This document shows positions 54,256 to 64,000 of a stretch of 64,000 bases of DNA, one piece after another. The notes beneath the pieces are model-generated. The model was not told where the DNA came from. It ran no database searches and saw only the letters and a list, made by a program, of their open reading frames with translations. Source of the DNA: Idiomarina sp. (GTDB lineage: Bacteria; Pseudomonadota; Gammaproteobacteria; Enterobacterales; Alteromonadaceae); NCBI GenBank assembly GCA_020832105.1, contig JAFIFH010000070.1, positions 1-64,000 of the forward strand. Direction: 5' to 3'. How positions within the stretch are numbered: position 1 is the first letter of the stretch; the number at the start of each line of letters is the position of its first letter. The position numbers and the translations under genes are program-made.

Positions 54256-54582
54256 TTACACGTGCTCGCTGAGGAATTCGCTAAGCTGCGCCTTTGACAT
54301 TGCACCTACTTTAGTGCCAACAACTTCACCGTTTTTAAACAGTAATAATGTAGGGATGCCACGGATGCCGTACTTAGGTGGCGTCTCGTTGTTGTGGTCA
54401 ACATTCAACTTGCCCACAGTCACTTTGCCTGCAAACTCATCTGCAATGTCGTCCAGAATTGGGGCAATCATTTTGCACGGTCCACACCACTCAGCCCAAA
54501 AATCAACAAGGACTGGTTGATCAGCGTTGATTACGTCTGCGTCAAAGCTTTCGTCGCTCAGCTGAACAATTTTGTCACTCAT
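54256..54582 (-). CDS. trxA: Thioredoxin 1
   Basis: The main cytoplasmic thioredoxin, a dithiol reductant for many enzymes. The 108-residue product has [14 protein letters not shown] with the redox CGPC and the cis-proline GIPTLLLF. I start at [10 protein letters not shown], as in E. coli, with GGAG seven bases upstream; the tracked ORF adds eight residues. It is divergent from rhlB and upstream of rho, as in enteric genomes. Confidence 0.97.
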   Translation of the reverse strand: MSDKIVQLSDESFDADVINADQPVLVDFWAEWCGPCKMIAPILDDIADEFAGKVTVGKLNVDHNNETPPKYGIRGIPTLLLFKNGEVVGTKVGAMSKAQLSEFLSEHV

Positions 54583-54693
54583 GGTACATCTCCGGTCATT
54601 TTTCACAGCAAGGGCGCTGTGACTTAAAGTTAGAGTACATATTTAATCATTTATGTTTTTTTTTGCAAGAGTAAACCTGATATGCTGTTCACT

Positions 54694-55968
54694 ATGAGCG
54701 AAAAACACCTATCCGAAACCAAGTTTGCCGACCTTGGATTGCACTCGAGTGTACTCGATGCCCTGAATAAAGTTGGTTTTACCTATTGCACCCCAATTCA
54801 GGCGCTAAGCCTGCCGTTGGCGCTTGAAGGTAAAGATGTCGCAGGACAAGCCCAAACCGGTACCGGTAAGACCATGGCTTTCCTGGTGGCGATTTTTAAT
54901 TATCTGATGACCAATGAGCGACAGGATGCTGAATCTAAGCAACCACGAGCATTGATCATGGCACCCACCCGGGAGCTTGCCGTCCAGATCCACAACGATG
55001 CAGAGGAGCTTGCCAAACAGTGCGGGCTTAAACTTGCGGTCGTCTATGGCGGTGAGAACTATGAGGCTCAACGCGCGCAACTTGCTGAAGGCGTTGATGT
55101 TTTAGTAGGAACCTGTGGTCGCCTGATCGATTATTGCAAACAGGGCGTGTACCGTCTTGATGCGATTGACGTGGTGGTGCTTGATGAAGCGGACCGCATG
55201 TTTGATCTCGGCTTTATTGACGACATCCGCTATATGTTTCGGCAGATGGGCGAACCGTCTAAGCGCCTTAATATGCTGTTTTCGGCAACCCTGTCGATGC
55301 GGGTTAAAGAGCTCGCTTATGAGCATATGAATGAACCCACCAGCGTTGAAATTGAGCCGGAGCAAATGACCGGTACACGCATCGAAGAAGAGCTTTTTTA
55401 CCCCTCAAAACCAGAGAAAATTCAGTTATTGCTGACCCTGATTGAAGAGGATTGGCCGGACAAGGCAATCGTATTTTCCAATACAAAACATGGCTGCGAT
55501 CGGGTTTACCAGTGGTTAAAAGCTGACAACCATCGAGTCGGTCTACTCACCGGTGATGTGCCACAGCGTAAGCGACTTAAAATCCTCGACGATTTCTCAA
55601 CCGGCAAAATCGATTTACTGGTTGCGACTGATGTTGCGGCGCGTGGTCTGCATATTCCAGCGGTAAGCCATGTGTATAACTATGACTTACCAGACGACTG
55701 TGAAGACTATGTGCACCGCATTGGCCGTACCGGCCGTGCTGGAGCCAGTGGTAAAGCAGTGAGCCTGGCGTGCGAAGAGTACGTGTATAACCTGCCAGCC
55801 ATTGAGGATTATATTAAGCACAGTATTCCGGTGACCAAATATGACAGCGACGCCCTAATTGAAGACGTGCCGCGCCCTCACTTCCCGCAGAAGCGACGTA
55901 TGCAGAGCGGCAAGAACTACAACCGTCGTCACTCTGGACCTAAGCGTCAGGGTCCGAATAAAGGCTAG
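54694..55968 (+). CDS. rhlB: ATP-dependent RNA helicase RhlB
   Basis: A DEAD-box helicase that helps the RNA degradosome unwind structured RNA. The 424-residue product has Q-motif [16 protein letters not shown], Walker [13 protein letters not shown] ([14 protein letters not shown]), SAT (FSATLSM) and [10 protein letters not shown]. The start [11 protein letters not shown] aligns with E. coli RhlB; an ATG four codons upstream is possible. The C-terminal tail ([20 protein letters not shown]) is basic, as expected for RNA contact. gppA follows 12 bases later. Confidence 0.95.
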   Translation: MSEKHLSETKFADLGLHSSVLDALNKVGFTYCTPIQALSLPLALEGKDVAGQAQTGTGKTMAFLVAIFNYLMTNERQDAESKQPRALIMAPTRELAVQIHNDAEELAKQCGLKLAVVYGGENYEAQRAQLAEGVDVLVGTCGRLIDYCKQGVYRLDAIDVVVLDEADRMFDLGFIDDIRYMFRQMGEPSKRLNMLFSATLSMRVKELAYEHMNEPTSVEIEPEQMTGTRIEEELFYPSKPEKIQLLLTLIEEDWPDKAIVFSNTKHGCDRVYQWLKADNHRVGLLTGDVPQRKRLKILDDFSTGKIDLLVATDVAARGLHIPAVSHVYNYDLPDDCEDYVHRIGRTGRAGASGKAVSLACEEYVYNLPAIEDYIKHSIPVTKYDSDALIEDVPRPHFPQKRRMQSGKNYNRRHSGPKRQGPNKG

Positions 55969-55980
55969 GCTCACCACTGC

Positions 55981-58471
<2,491 letters not shown>

Positions 58472-58509
58472 TCATCAGGCATTAATTATGGGTCAGCGGA
58501 TGCCGAGAT

Positions 58510-59298
58510 TCACGACCAGTCGCCAAATAGACGGCTCGCGTTGGCGCTACTCAAGGTTGCCAACTGAACTGGCGACTCGCCGCGTAAATTGGCTGTGAAC
58601 TCACCAATGTGAGACACATACTCAGGTTTATTGTGGCGCGATTTAGGTTTTGGCCGCAGTGTACGTGGCAACAGGTACGGGCTATCGGTTTCCAGTAACA
58701 GACGTTGCGCAGAAATCCCCGGTACTGCATTGGCAAGGTCTTGCCCGCGCCGCTCATCACAGACCCAACCGGTCACCCCAATGTAGCAATCAAGGGCCTG
58801 GTACGCCTGTAATGAGGCGCTATCACCGGTAAAGCAATGGGTAAAGGCGGCACTTAACTCAGCCATCGCCGGGCTCAGAATAGCCAACTGGTCCTGTAAT
58901 GCATCGCGCTCGTGCAGGTACAAGGGCAAGCCACATTCGATCGCCAACTCGACTTGTGCAGCAAACACTCTGCGCTGGTCTTCCGGGGGCGAAAAGTTGC
59001 GATTATAGTCCAAGCCACACTCGCCGATTGCCCGCACTAAGGGGTGACGGGCGAGTTCACGTAATTCATTGATAAACGTCGAGCTCACCGCTGCTGCCTG
59101 ATGAGGATGCACCCCTGCGGTGACGACACAGCGCGAATCCTGCTCAGCAAATGCTACCGCTCTGCGGGCTTCGGCAACGTCGGACGCAATCAACACAAAG
59201 CGGGTTACACCTTGTTCATACGCAGCATCGAGCTGCTGTGTAAAGCTAGCCAGTTGATGATCTGGCGGCAGGTTCACACCGCAATCTGTCCATTCCAT
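58510..59298 (-). CDS. tatD: TatD-family metal-dependent DNase
   Basis: A TIM-barrel metallohydrolase of 262 residues. Metal ligands are in IGECGLDYNRNFSPPEDQRR near residue 90 and in HCFTGDSAS and LLETDSPYLLPR further on. The opening metal pair is atypical: the usual TDCHCHL-like motif reads WTDCGVNLPPD, so two N-terminal histidines are missing. This pattern is shared with TatD proper of gammaproteobacteria. TatD is not required for Tat export but acts as a 3'-5' exonuclease. Its ATG overlaps the preceding gene's stop. Confidence 0.93.
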   Translation of the reverse strand: MEWTDCGVNLPPDHQLASFTQQLDAAYEQGVTRFVLIASDVAEARRAVAFAEQDSRCVVTAGVHPHQAAAVSSTFINELRELARHPLVRAIGECGLDYNRNFSPPEDQRRVFAAQVELAIECGLPLYLHERDALQDQLAILSPAMAELSAAFTHCFTGDSASLQAYQALDCYIGVTGWVCDERRGQDLANAVPGISAQRLLLETDSPYLLPRTLRPKPKSRHNKPEYVSHIGEFTANLRGESPVQLATLSSANASRLFGDWS

Positions 59299-59936
59299 TA
59301 ATCTACCCGGCGGATTCGAATATTTCGGTTACTGCCTTCCCAGCCGAGCCGGAAAGAACTCAGGATGCCCCGCTCAATGAAGTAGTTGGCATTCTCATCG
59401 TATTGAAAGCGCTCGTTTTGGGTTTGATGCCACTCGGAACCATCATCCATACGAAAACGCCATAAGCCGCGTGGATTTTGCCAGGCTTCAGTGATTTCAA
59501 CATAGCGCAGGTCGTCGTCAGCGTCAGGGTCGCGCCGATGTTCGCGACCGAAGTTGTCACTACGACCCTGCTCAGCGCGAGCGGCACCGGCTTCACGCGC
59601 CTCGGCGGCACGTTGTAAGGCCTCTTCTTGGCGTGCATCCGCCTGTTCCCGATTGGCCGCTGCACGTGCCTGGGCTGATGTCCTTGCGGCATCCCCACGT
59701 GCTCGCTCACTACCCGCCCGTTCGTCGCTGCCAGCAGTATCAAGTGAGCGGGCAACGCGGTCAAAGCAATCTAATCGTTCCACCGCGCTCTCGATGCTGC
59801 GACAAGCAAGCATCCGTTGGCTCAGTGCGCGTTCCGCAGCTTGGCGATCTTCACCTTGCTCAGCATGCGCAGTCGCCACGCCTGCATGGAGTGCAAGCAA
59901 CAGCATTCCCATCAGGGATTTAGTTATTAGTTTCAA
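59298..59936 (-). CDS. Hypothetical secreted protein encoded between tatC and tatD
   Basis: An unrecognised 212-residue protein. A signal peptide ([20 protein letters not shown]) is followed by [20 protein letters not shown], a two-cysteine segment seen at the start of several small envelope proteins. Then come a long Ala/Arg/Glu helix (about residues 70-125) and a C-terminal compact domain ([18 protein letters not shown]). I chose a TTG start with AGGAG seven bases upstream; it overlaps the tatC stop (TTGA). Its own stop overlaps the tatD start (TAATG), so it is coupled on both sides. Confidence 0.78.
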   Translation of the reverse strand: MKLITKSLMGMLLLALHAGVATAHAEQGEDRQAAERALSQRMLACRSIESAVERLDCFDRVARSLDTAGSDERAGSERARGDAARTSAQARAAANREQADARQEEALQRAAEAREAGAARAEQGRSDNFGREHRRDPDADDDLRYVEITEAWQNPRGLWRFRMDDGSEWHQTQNERFQYDENANYFIERGILSSFRLGWEGSNRNIRIRRVD

Positions 59937-60682
59937 GATTGATCTCCTTGTGTAGAGTCTGTCCCCGCCTGCGGGGTATAGAAGCGGGCAAACAACAAAC
60001 CAAGTTCGAACAACAACCACATTGGCAATGCCAGCAATGTTTGTGAAATAACGTCCGGAGGGGTCAGCAGCATACCGATCACAAATACCGCAACAATCAC
60101 GTACGCTCGCTTCGACCTGAGCTGCTGCGGTGTGGTGGTCCCGCTCCAGCAAAGCAACAAAATAGCGACCGGAATTTCAAAAGCGATACCAAAAGCAAAG
60201 AAAATTTTCAGGACAAAATCAAGATAACTGGAAATATCAGTGGCGATGGTAATACCTTCCGGGGCCATATTGGTAAAAAACGCGAATGCGAGTGGCAACA
60301 CTACATAGTACGCAAAGGCAATGCCACCATAAAAAAGTAACGTACTGCTGATTAGTAGCGGCGCAACCAGCCGCTTTTCATGTTTATACAAGCCCGGGGC
60401 AATAAACCGCCAAATCTGATGCAGTAAGAAAGGGACGGCCACCGCAAATGCAACCACCATGGTCAGTTTGAAGGGGGCAAAGAAAGGGGCGCCAACGTCG
60501 GTAGCGATCATGGTTGCACCTTCAGGCAAGTGCGCCATGAGCGGCGTTGCCAGCCAGTGGTAGATATCACGGGCAAAGTAAATCAGGCAGACAAAAATCA
60601 CCAATACCGCCGCGATACCACGCAGCAAAGCATTACGCAGCTCCGCTAAATGGGCCAACAACGAGCCGTCATTCGGGGTCAT
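59933..60682 (-). CDS. tatC: Twin-arginine translocase subunit TatC
   Basis: The six-helix receptor of the Tat pathway, which binds twin-arginine signal peptides of folded exported proteins. The 249-residue product begins [20 protein letters not shown] with the functional LAELR motif, and has FMANMAPEG-like loops and the [16 protein letters not shown] segment. The start has AAGGAG seven bases upstream and overlaps tatB by 14 bases; the tracked 52-residue extension is out-of-frame tatB sequence. Confidence 0.96.
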   Translation of the reverse strand: MTPNDGSLLAHLAELRNALLRGIAAVLVIFVCLIYFARDIYHWLATPLMAHLPEGATMIATDVGAPFFAPFKLTMVVAFAVAVPFLLHQIWRFIAPGLYKHEKRLVAPLLISSTLLFYGGIAFAYYVVLPLAFAFFTNMAPEGITIATDISSYLDFVLKIFFAFGIAFEIPVAILLLCWSGTTTPQQLRSKRAYVIVAVFVIGMLLTPPDVISQTLLALPMWLLFELGLLFARFYTPQAGTDSTQGDQS

Positions 60683-61100
60683 TGCGCGGCTCCTTGGTTT
60701 CGCCCTGCGTTGGGCGCTGGGGCTTTGGCTGGTCTGTGGTTGCGGGTGGTTCTGAAGATTCTGTCGGGGCTTCTGTTGCGCTGGTCTCGCTTGCCGAAGA
60801 GTCTTTGGCATAGGGGCGATTGACACTTGCCGCCGCACGCTGCAATTCTTCCATGGTTTTTTTTAGTTCATCCGGCAAGTTATCTAGGTCGTCCGCACTC
60901 TCGATTTTACGCAGGTTGTCATGCAGCTCTTTCACCCGCAGCTCATGATTGATTTCAGCTTCCATCTTGCTGCCAAACTGACGCACTTTGCTTAAGGTTT
61001 CCTGCAACGAACGCACCGCCCGAGGCAGCCGCTCAGGGCCCAGAATGATTAAACCAATCAAGGCCACAACTAACAGCTCCCAGAAGCCAATATCGAACAT
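60669..61100 (-). CDS. tatB: Sec-independent translocase subunit TatB
   Basis: TatB works with TatC in the substrate receptor complex. The 143-residue product has the N-terminal membrane helix [20 protein letters not shown] followed by GPERLP, an amphipathic helix, and a disordered tail rich in Glu, Pro, Thr and Ser. It begins two bases after the tatA stop. Confidence 0.96.
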   Translation of the reverse strand: MFDIGFWELLVVALIGLIILGPERLPRAVRSLQETLSKVRQFGSKMEAEINHELRVKELHDNLRKIESADDLDNLPDELKKTMEELQRAAASVNRPYAKDSSASETSATEAPTESSEPPATTDQPKPQRPTQGETKEPRNDPE

Positions 61101-61102
61101 GA

Positions 61103-61387
61103 TTAATCGCGCTTGCGGTCGTGATCAGACTTTTCGCGTGCTTCGTCTTCACGCATATTCAAATCTTTAAACTCTGCGTCTGCAGCTTCTTTATGTTGTA
61201 CGGAATGTTCAACGCTCGCTGGGTCTTTGTCTTTATGTTTATCTGTGTCTTTGTCATCCGCCACTTCTTTCTTGAAGCCGCGCAGGGCAGCACCCAGATC
61301 GCCGCCTAAACCGCGAAGTTTTTTGCTGCCGAACAGTAACAACACGATCACTGCAATAATCAGCAGTTGCCAAATACTAATGCCCAT
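61103..61387 (-). CDS. tatA: Sec-independent translocase subunit TatA
   Basis: TatA oligomerises to form the export path of the Tat system. The 94-residue product shows [20 protein letters not shown], the [20 protein letters not shown] hinge and amphipathic helix, and a charged Lys/Asp/Glu tail. It lies three bases after ubiB stop, in the order ubiE-ubiJ-ubiB-tatABC seen in E. coli. Confidence 0.96.
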   Translation of the reverse strand: MGISIWQLLIIAVIVLLLFGSKKLRGLGGDLGAALRGFKKEVADDKDTDKHKDKDPASVEHSVQHKEAADAEFKDLNMREDEAREKSDHDRKRD

Positions 61388-61390
61388 GAC

Positions 61391-63052
61391 TTACCTCTTC
61401 CCGTTCATAAAGTGTTTTGGTCGGTCGCTCCACGCCTTATACCAAGCATAAGCCGACGCCAAACCTGTTAACGCTGCCCACCAGGGCTCCTCTAAGCCAA
61501 ACCCCACCGCCAGGGTGGCAATCGCCAGAGTACTCGCGCCGAATGCCCAGATTCGACTTTCAGCAGCTTCTTGCTGCTGACGCATGATTTCTTCCATGTA
61601 CGCCTGCGACAGCTTAATTGATGACTGTGACTGCTTCAGCGTGTCATACAATAATGTTGGCATTTCTGGCAACTTCTCGGCCCAGTAAGGCGCATTGGCC
61701 TTCACTGAACGTAACACGGCACGCCAGCCAATCTGATCATGCATCCAATGCTCTAAATAGGGCTTCGCTGTCTTCCACAAATCCAGGTCAGGATAAAGGT
61801 TACGGCCAAGCCCCTCAACGTACAGCAAGGTCTTCTGCAACAGCACCAGCTGCGGCTGGACTTCCATTTCAAAACGCCGCGCGGTATTAAATAGGTTGAG
61901 CAACACACCGCCAAATGAGATTTCCTTTAACGGCTTTTCAAAAATTGGCTCGCACACCGTACGAATCGCGGATTCGAACTCTTCAATGTTGATGTGCGCC
62001 GGTACCCAGCCTGAATCCACATGTAGTTCAGCAACTTTACGGTAGTCGCGGTTAAAAAAAGCAATAAAGTTCTCAGCAAGGTAGCGCTTATCTTCCCGGC
62101 TAAGGGTACCCACAATCCCAAAGTCGATGGCCAGATAGCGCGGGTCTAAGGGGTTACTTGGGTCGACGAAAATATTGCCTGGGTGCATATCGGCATGAAA
62201 AAAACTGTCGCGAAACACCTGAGTGAAGAAAATATCGACACCGCGCTCGGCGAGGATTTTTAAATCTACCCCCATCTCGCGCAAGGTGTCCACATCACCC
62301 ACTGGAACACCGGCAATGCGCTCCATCACCATCATGTTATGGCGCGTGTATTTAGTATACACCTCGGGAATATAGAGTACGTCAGAGTCGTTGAAATTAC
62401 GCCGCAGCTGAATTGCATTAGCCGCTTCACGGAGTAAGTCCAGCTCATCGAGCAGGGTTTTACGATACTCTCGAATCACTTCTTTTGGCTTTAGCCGGCG
62501 CCCGTCAGGCAGGTAACGTGCCGCAAGTGCAGCGACGTATTCCATCAACTCAAGGTCCGCATGGATAGTGTGGCGAATGTCCGGGCGAATCACTTTCACC
62601 ACGACTTCTTTAATCTCGCCACTTTCCAGCCGAATGCTGGCGGTGTGGACCTGAGCGATAGACGCTGACGCCATTGGTTTTTGCACAAAATCCACAAACA
62701 CTTGTTCGATACTGTCGATCTCAAGTGCGTCTTCAATGATTTTCTGCGCATGCTCACCCGGGAACGGTGGCACATTGTCCTGCAACATCGCCAACTGAAT
62801 AATGATCTCGGGGGGCAAGAGATCACGCCGGGTGGAGAGCATCTGGCCCACTTTGACAAATACCGGCCCCAGTTCTTCAAGGGCTAAGCGCAATCGTACA
62901 CCCAGCGCCTTATCTTTATGGCGGTTGCGCAACCAGAAACAGGTCCGGCGCATCGCCCGTAAATACCAGGGCTGCCATTTCCTGGGTATCATGTCGTCTA
63001 CGCCGTAGCGAAGTAAGGTGCTGATAATTCTATAAAAACGCATGCTTCGCAC
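61391..63052 (-). CDS. ubiB: Ubiquinone biosynthesis regulatory kinase-like protein UbiB
   Basis: An atypical ADCK/UbiB-family ATPase needed for ubiquinone biosynthesis, anchored to the inner membrane by its C-terminal helices. The 553-residue product has the family's KxGQ motif ([17 protein letters not shown]), the Ala-rich [10 protein letters not shown] nucleotide loop, and the catalytic [11 protein letters not shown] with [10 protein letters not shown]. It aligns end to end with E. coli UbiB. Its start overlaps the ubiJ stop. Confidence 0.97.
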   Translation of the reverse strand: MRSMRFYRIISTLLRYGVDDMIPRKWQPWYLRAMRRTCFWLRNRHKDKALGVRLRLALEELGPVFVKVGQMLSTRRDLLPPEIIIQLAMLQDNVPPFPGEHAQKIIEDALEIDSIEQVFVDFVQKPMASASIAQVHTASIRLESGEIKEVVVKVIRPDIRHTIHADLELMEYVAALAARYLPDGRRLKPKEVIREYRKTLLDELDLLREAANAIQLRRNFNDSDVLYIPEVYTKYTRHNMMVMERIAGVPVGDVDTLREMGVDLKILAERGVDIFFTQVFRDSFFHADMHPGNIFVDPSNPLDPRYLAIDFGIVGTLSREDKRYLAENFIAFFNRDYRKVAELHVDSGWVPAHINIEEFESAIRTVCEPIFEKPLKEISFGGVLLNLFNTARRFEMEVQPQLVLLQKTLLYVEGLGRNLYPDLDLWKTAKPYLEHWMHDQIGWRAVLRSVKANAPYWAEKLPEMPTLLYDTLKQSQSSIKLSQAYMEEIMRQQQEAAESRIWAFGASTLAIATLAVGFGLEEPWWAALTGLASAYAWYKAWSDRPKHFMNGKR

Positions 63053-63639
63053 TACGGCTCTCCGGCTTCTAGTTGGCTGACCCGGCGCAGTAACGCCTGT
63101 AAGTCATCTTGCAACATCGCGTATTCTACCTGACCTACGGTCAGTTTCTTTTCTTCACTCAGGGTTTGACCGGCCCAGTCCCGCCAGTCAGCCAGGTTAG
63201 GCATGTGCTGGCGTAACTGATCAATCCCCTGACTTAACCAATACCCCGGCACATCACCAAGACGTTTGGCAAAGGCCTCTTCCCAATCAATATCCAGACC
63301 AAGAATCACCTGGCTGGCCTGTTGCGCAAATATTGGGTCGCCACTCAGCTCCAGTTCGCCTCGCTGTAACGCCGCGGTCACTTTGCTGGCATCGCTAAGG
63401 GTGGTTAACACACTTAAGGGAGCGCTGACGCCGCCATCCACTGCTTCAAAATCGCTGCCCATGAGCATCACACGATCTGCACAAAAGGTGATGGTGATTG
63501 GCCACGGCAACGACGGGATGCACAAGCGAAAGGTCTTCCCGCGCACGCTTTTAAGACGCGCGCTGGCGGCCGGGTCTTCAGCCAAAGCCGTGTTGAGCAC
63601 ACGCTCGACACATGCATTAAGCAGCGGCTGAGCAGGCAT
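63052..63639 (-). CDS. ubiJ: Ubiquinone biosynthesis accessory factor UbiJ
   Basis: An SCP2-domain lipid-binding protein of 195 residues that organises the ubiquinone biosynthesis complex with UbiK. The N-terminal SCP2 region ([20 protein letters not shown] to about residue 115) is followed by a helical part and a C-terminal coiled coil (LLRRVSQLE). The position between ubiE and ubiB, with stop/start overlaps on both sides, confirms the call. Confidence 0.95.
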   Translation of the reverse strand: MPAQPLLNACVERVLNTALAEDPAASARLKSVRGKTFRLCIPSLPWPITITFCADRVMLMGSDFEAVDGGVSAPLSVLTTLSDASKVTAALQRGELELSGDPIFAQQASQVILGLDIDWEEAFAKRLGDVPGYWLSQGIDQLRQHMPNLADWRDWAGQTLSEEKKLTVGQVEYAMLQDDLQALLRRVSQLEAGEP

Positions 63640-64000
63640 CAGAATTTAAAGCCCCGATGCAAGGCAACAATGCCGCCGGTCATATTCTGGTAAGTCACCT
63701 GCTCAAAGCCCGCGTCCTGCATCATGGCTTTGAGTGTGTCCTGGTCGGGATGCATACGAATTGATTCGGCAAGGTACTGATAACTTTCTTTGTCATTGGC
63801 AATCAACCCGCCCATCTGCGGCAGGATATTGAATGAATAAAAGTCATACAGCTTGTTCAGCGCGTCGTGCTCGGGTTTGGAGAACTCAAGGACCAGCAAA
63901 CGACCGCCAGGTTTGAGTACCCGCAACATCGAGCGCAGAGCTTTGTCTTTGTCGGTGACGTTACGTAAACCGAAAGCGATGGTAATGAGATCGAAATGGT
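63639..64000 (-). CDS. ubiE: Demethylmenaquinone/ubiquinone C-methyltransferase UbiE (3' part only)
   Basis: Only the C-terminal 120 or so codons are present; the gene continues beyond the right edge. The visible part reads [20 protein letters not shown], then [20 protein letters not shown], and ends [11 protein letters not shown], matching the end of E. coli UbiE. This SAM-dependent enzyme performs C-methylation in ubiquinone and menaquinone synthesis. The tracked ORF starting at 63929 is an internal Met and not the real start. Confidence 0.95.
   Translation of the reverse strand, partial: HFDLITIAFGLRNVTDKDKALRSMLRVLKPGGRLLVLEFSKPEHDALNKLYDFYSFNILPQMGGLIANDKESYQYLAESIRMHPDQDTLKAMMQDAGFEQVTYQNMTGGIVALHRGFKF

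Noticed and set aside
54128-54520. 130-codon plus-strand ORF across trxA
   Set aside because: It is antisense to trxA and lacks a ribosome site or recognisable domain.
59937-60152. 72-codon N-terminal extension of the gene between tatC and tatD
   Set aside because: It is tatC read in another frame. A TTG with AGGAG at the right distance, followed by a clean signal peptide, is the better start.
60683-60838. 52-codon N-terminal extension of TatC
   Set aside because: It overlaps tatB out of frame; [16 protein letters not shown] is the family start and has AAGGAG upstream.

Overview
The window looks like chromosomal DNA of a free-living, probably marine or halophilic, gammaproteobacterium of the Alteromonadales type (Idiomarinaceae-like is my best guess). 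This rests on gene content and order: tatABC-tatD next to ubiB/ubiJ/ubiE, the trxA-rho and rhlB-gppA neighbourhood, a CLCA_X-family protein, and several peptide-degrading enzymes (PrlC, a DPP-IV lipoprotein, an M1 peptidase fused to an ABC permease). GC content looks balanced throughout. I found no rRNA, tRNA, CRISPR array, insertion sequence, prophage or integration scar. The window is densely coding; only two gaps exceed 300 bases.

Layout. 0-6 kb (minus): cydABDC, a CIO-type cytochrome bd quinol oxidase with its CydDC exporter, behind a promoter overlapped by a 27-bp palindrome. 6-9.3 kb: a periplasmic DsrE-like protein divergent from a persulfide dioxygenase-type metallo-hydrolase, then a TraB/GumN protein and an Lgt-like/TlpA fusion. 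9.3-14 kb: trpS, rpe, a small membrane-protein pair (one DUF2970), and prlC. 14-20.3 kb (plus): a DPP-IV lipoprotein, then heme oxygenase, bacteriophytochrome-GGDEF and DUF368, a probable light-to-c-di-GMP module. 20.3-30 kb: CLCA_X protein, rnk, a CAT-like acetyltransferase, barrel proteins, PQQ-type sugar dehydrogenase, gor, a YgjP-like metallopeptidase and a solitary MlaC. 30-38 kb: nupC-udk, cfa, a lipoprotein, dps, trhO and katA. 37.8-42.4 kb: an ABC ATPase and a 1202-residue ABC permease/M1 aminopeptidase fusion. 42.5-46.1 kb: an aminotransferase, an MFS transporter and an orphan flagellin. 46.2-50.2 kb (minus): a thiamine uptake and salvage operon (TonB receptor, thiamine-binding protein, PnuT-like transporter, kinase) behind a TPP riboswitch. 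50.2-64 kb: fre, ubiD, rho, trxA, rhlB, gppA, hemB, tatD, a small envelope protein, tatCBA, ubiB, ubiJ and the 3' end of ubiE.

How the genes fit together. Respiration and quinone biosynthesis (cyd, ubiB/J/E/D), sulfide/persulfide handling (DsrE, persulfide dioxygenase), and redox and oxidative-stress defence (gor, trxA, dps, katA) dominate the recognisable functions. The most informative non-coding elements are the TPP riboswitch with a readable Shine-Dalgarno-sequestering expression platform, a long hairpin that buries the ribosome binding site of the catalase gene, palindromes overlapping the cydA and flagellin promoters, and a terminator-like hairpin beside dps with no gene feeding it. No single locus is clearly a new system. 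The strongest leads are the riboswitch platform, the katA leader hairpin, the phytochrome cluster and the ABC-M1 fusion.
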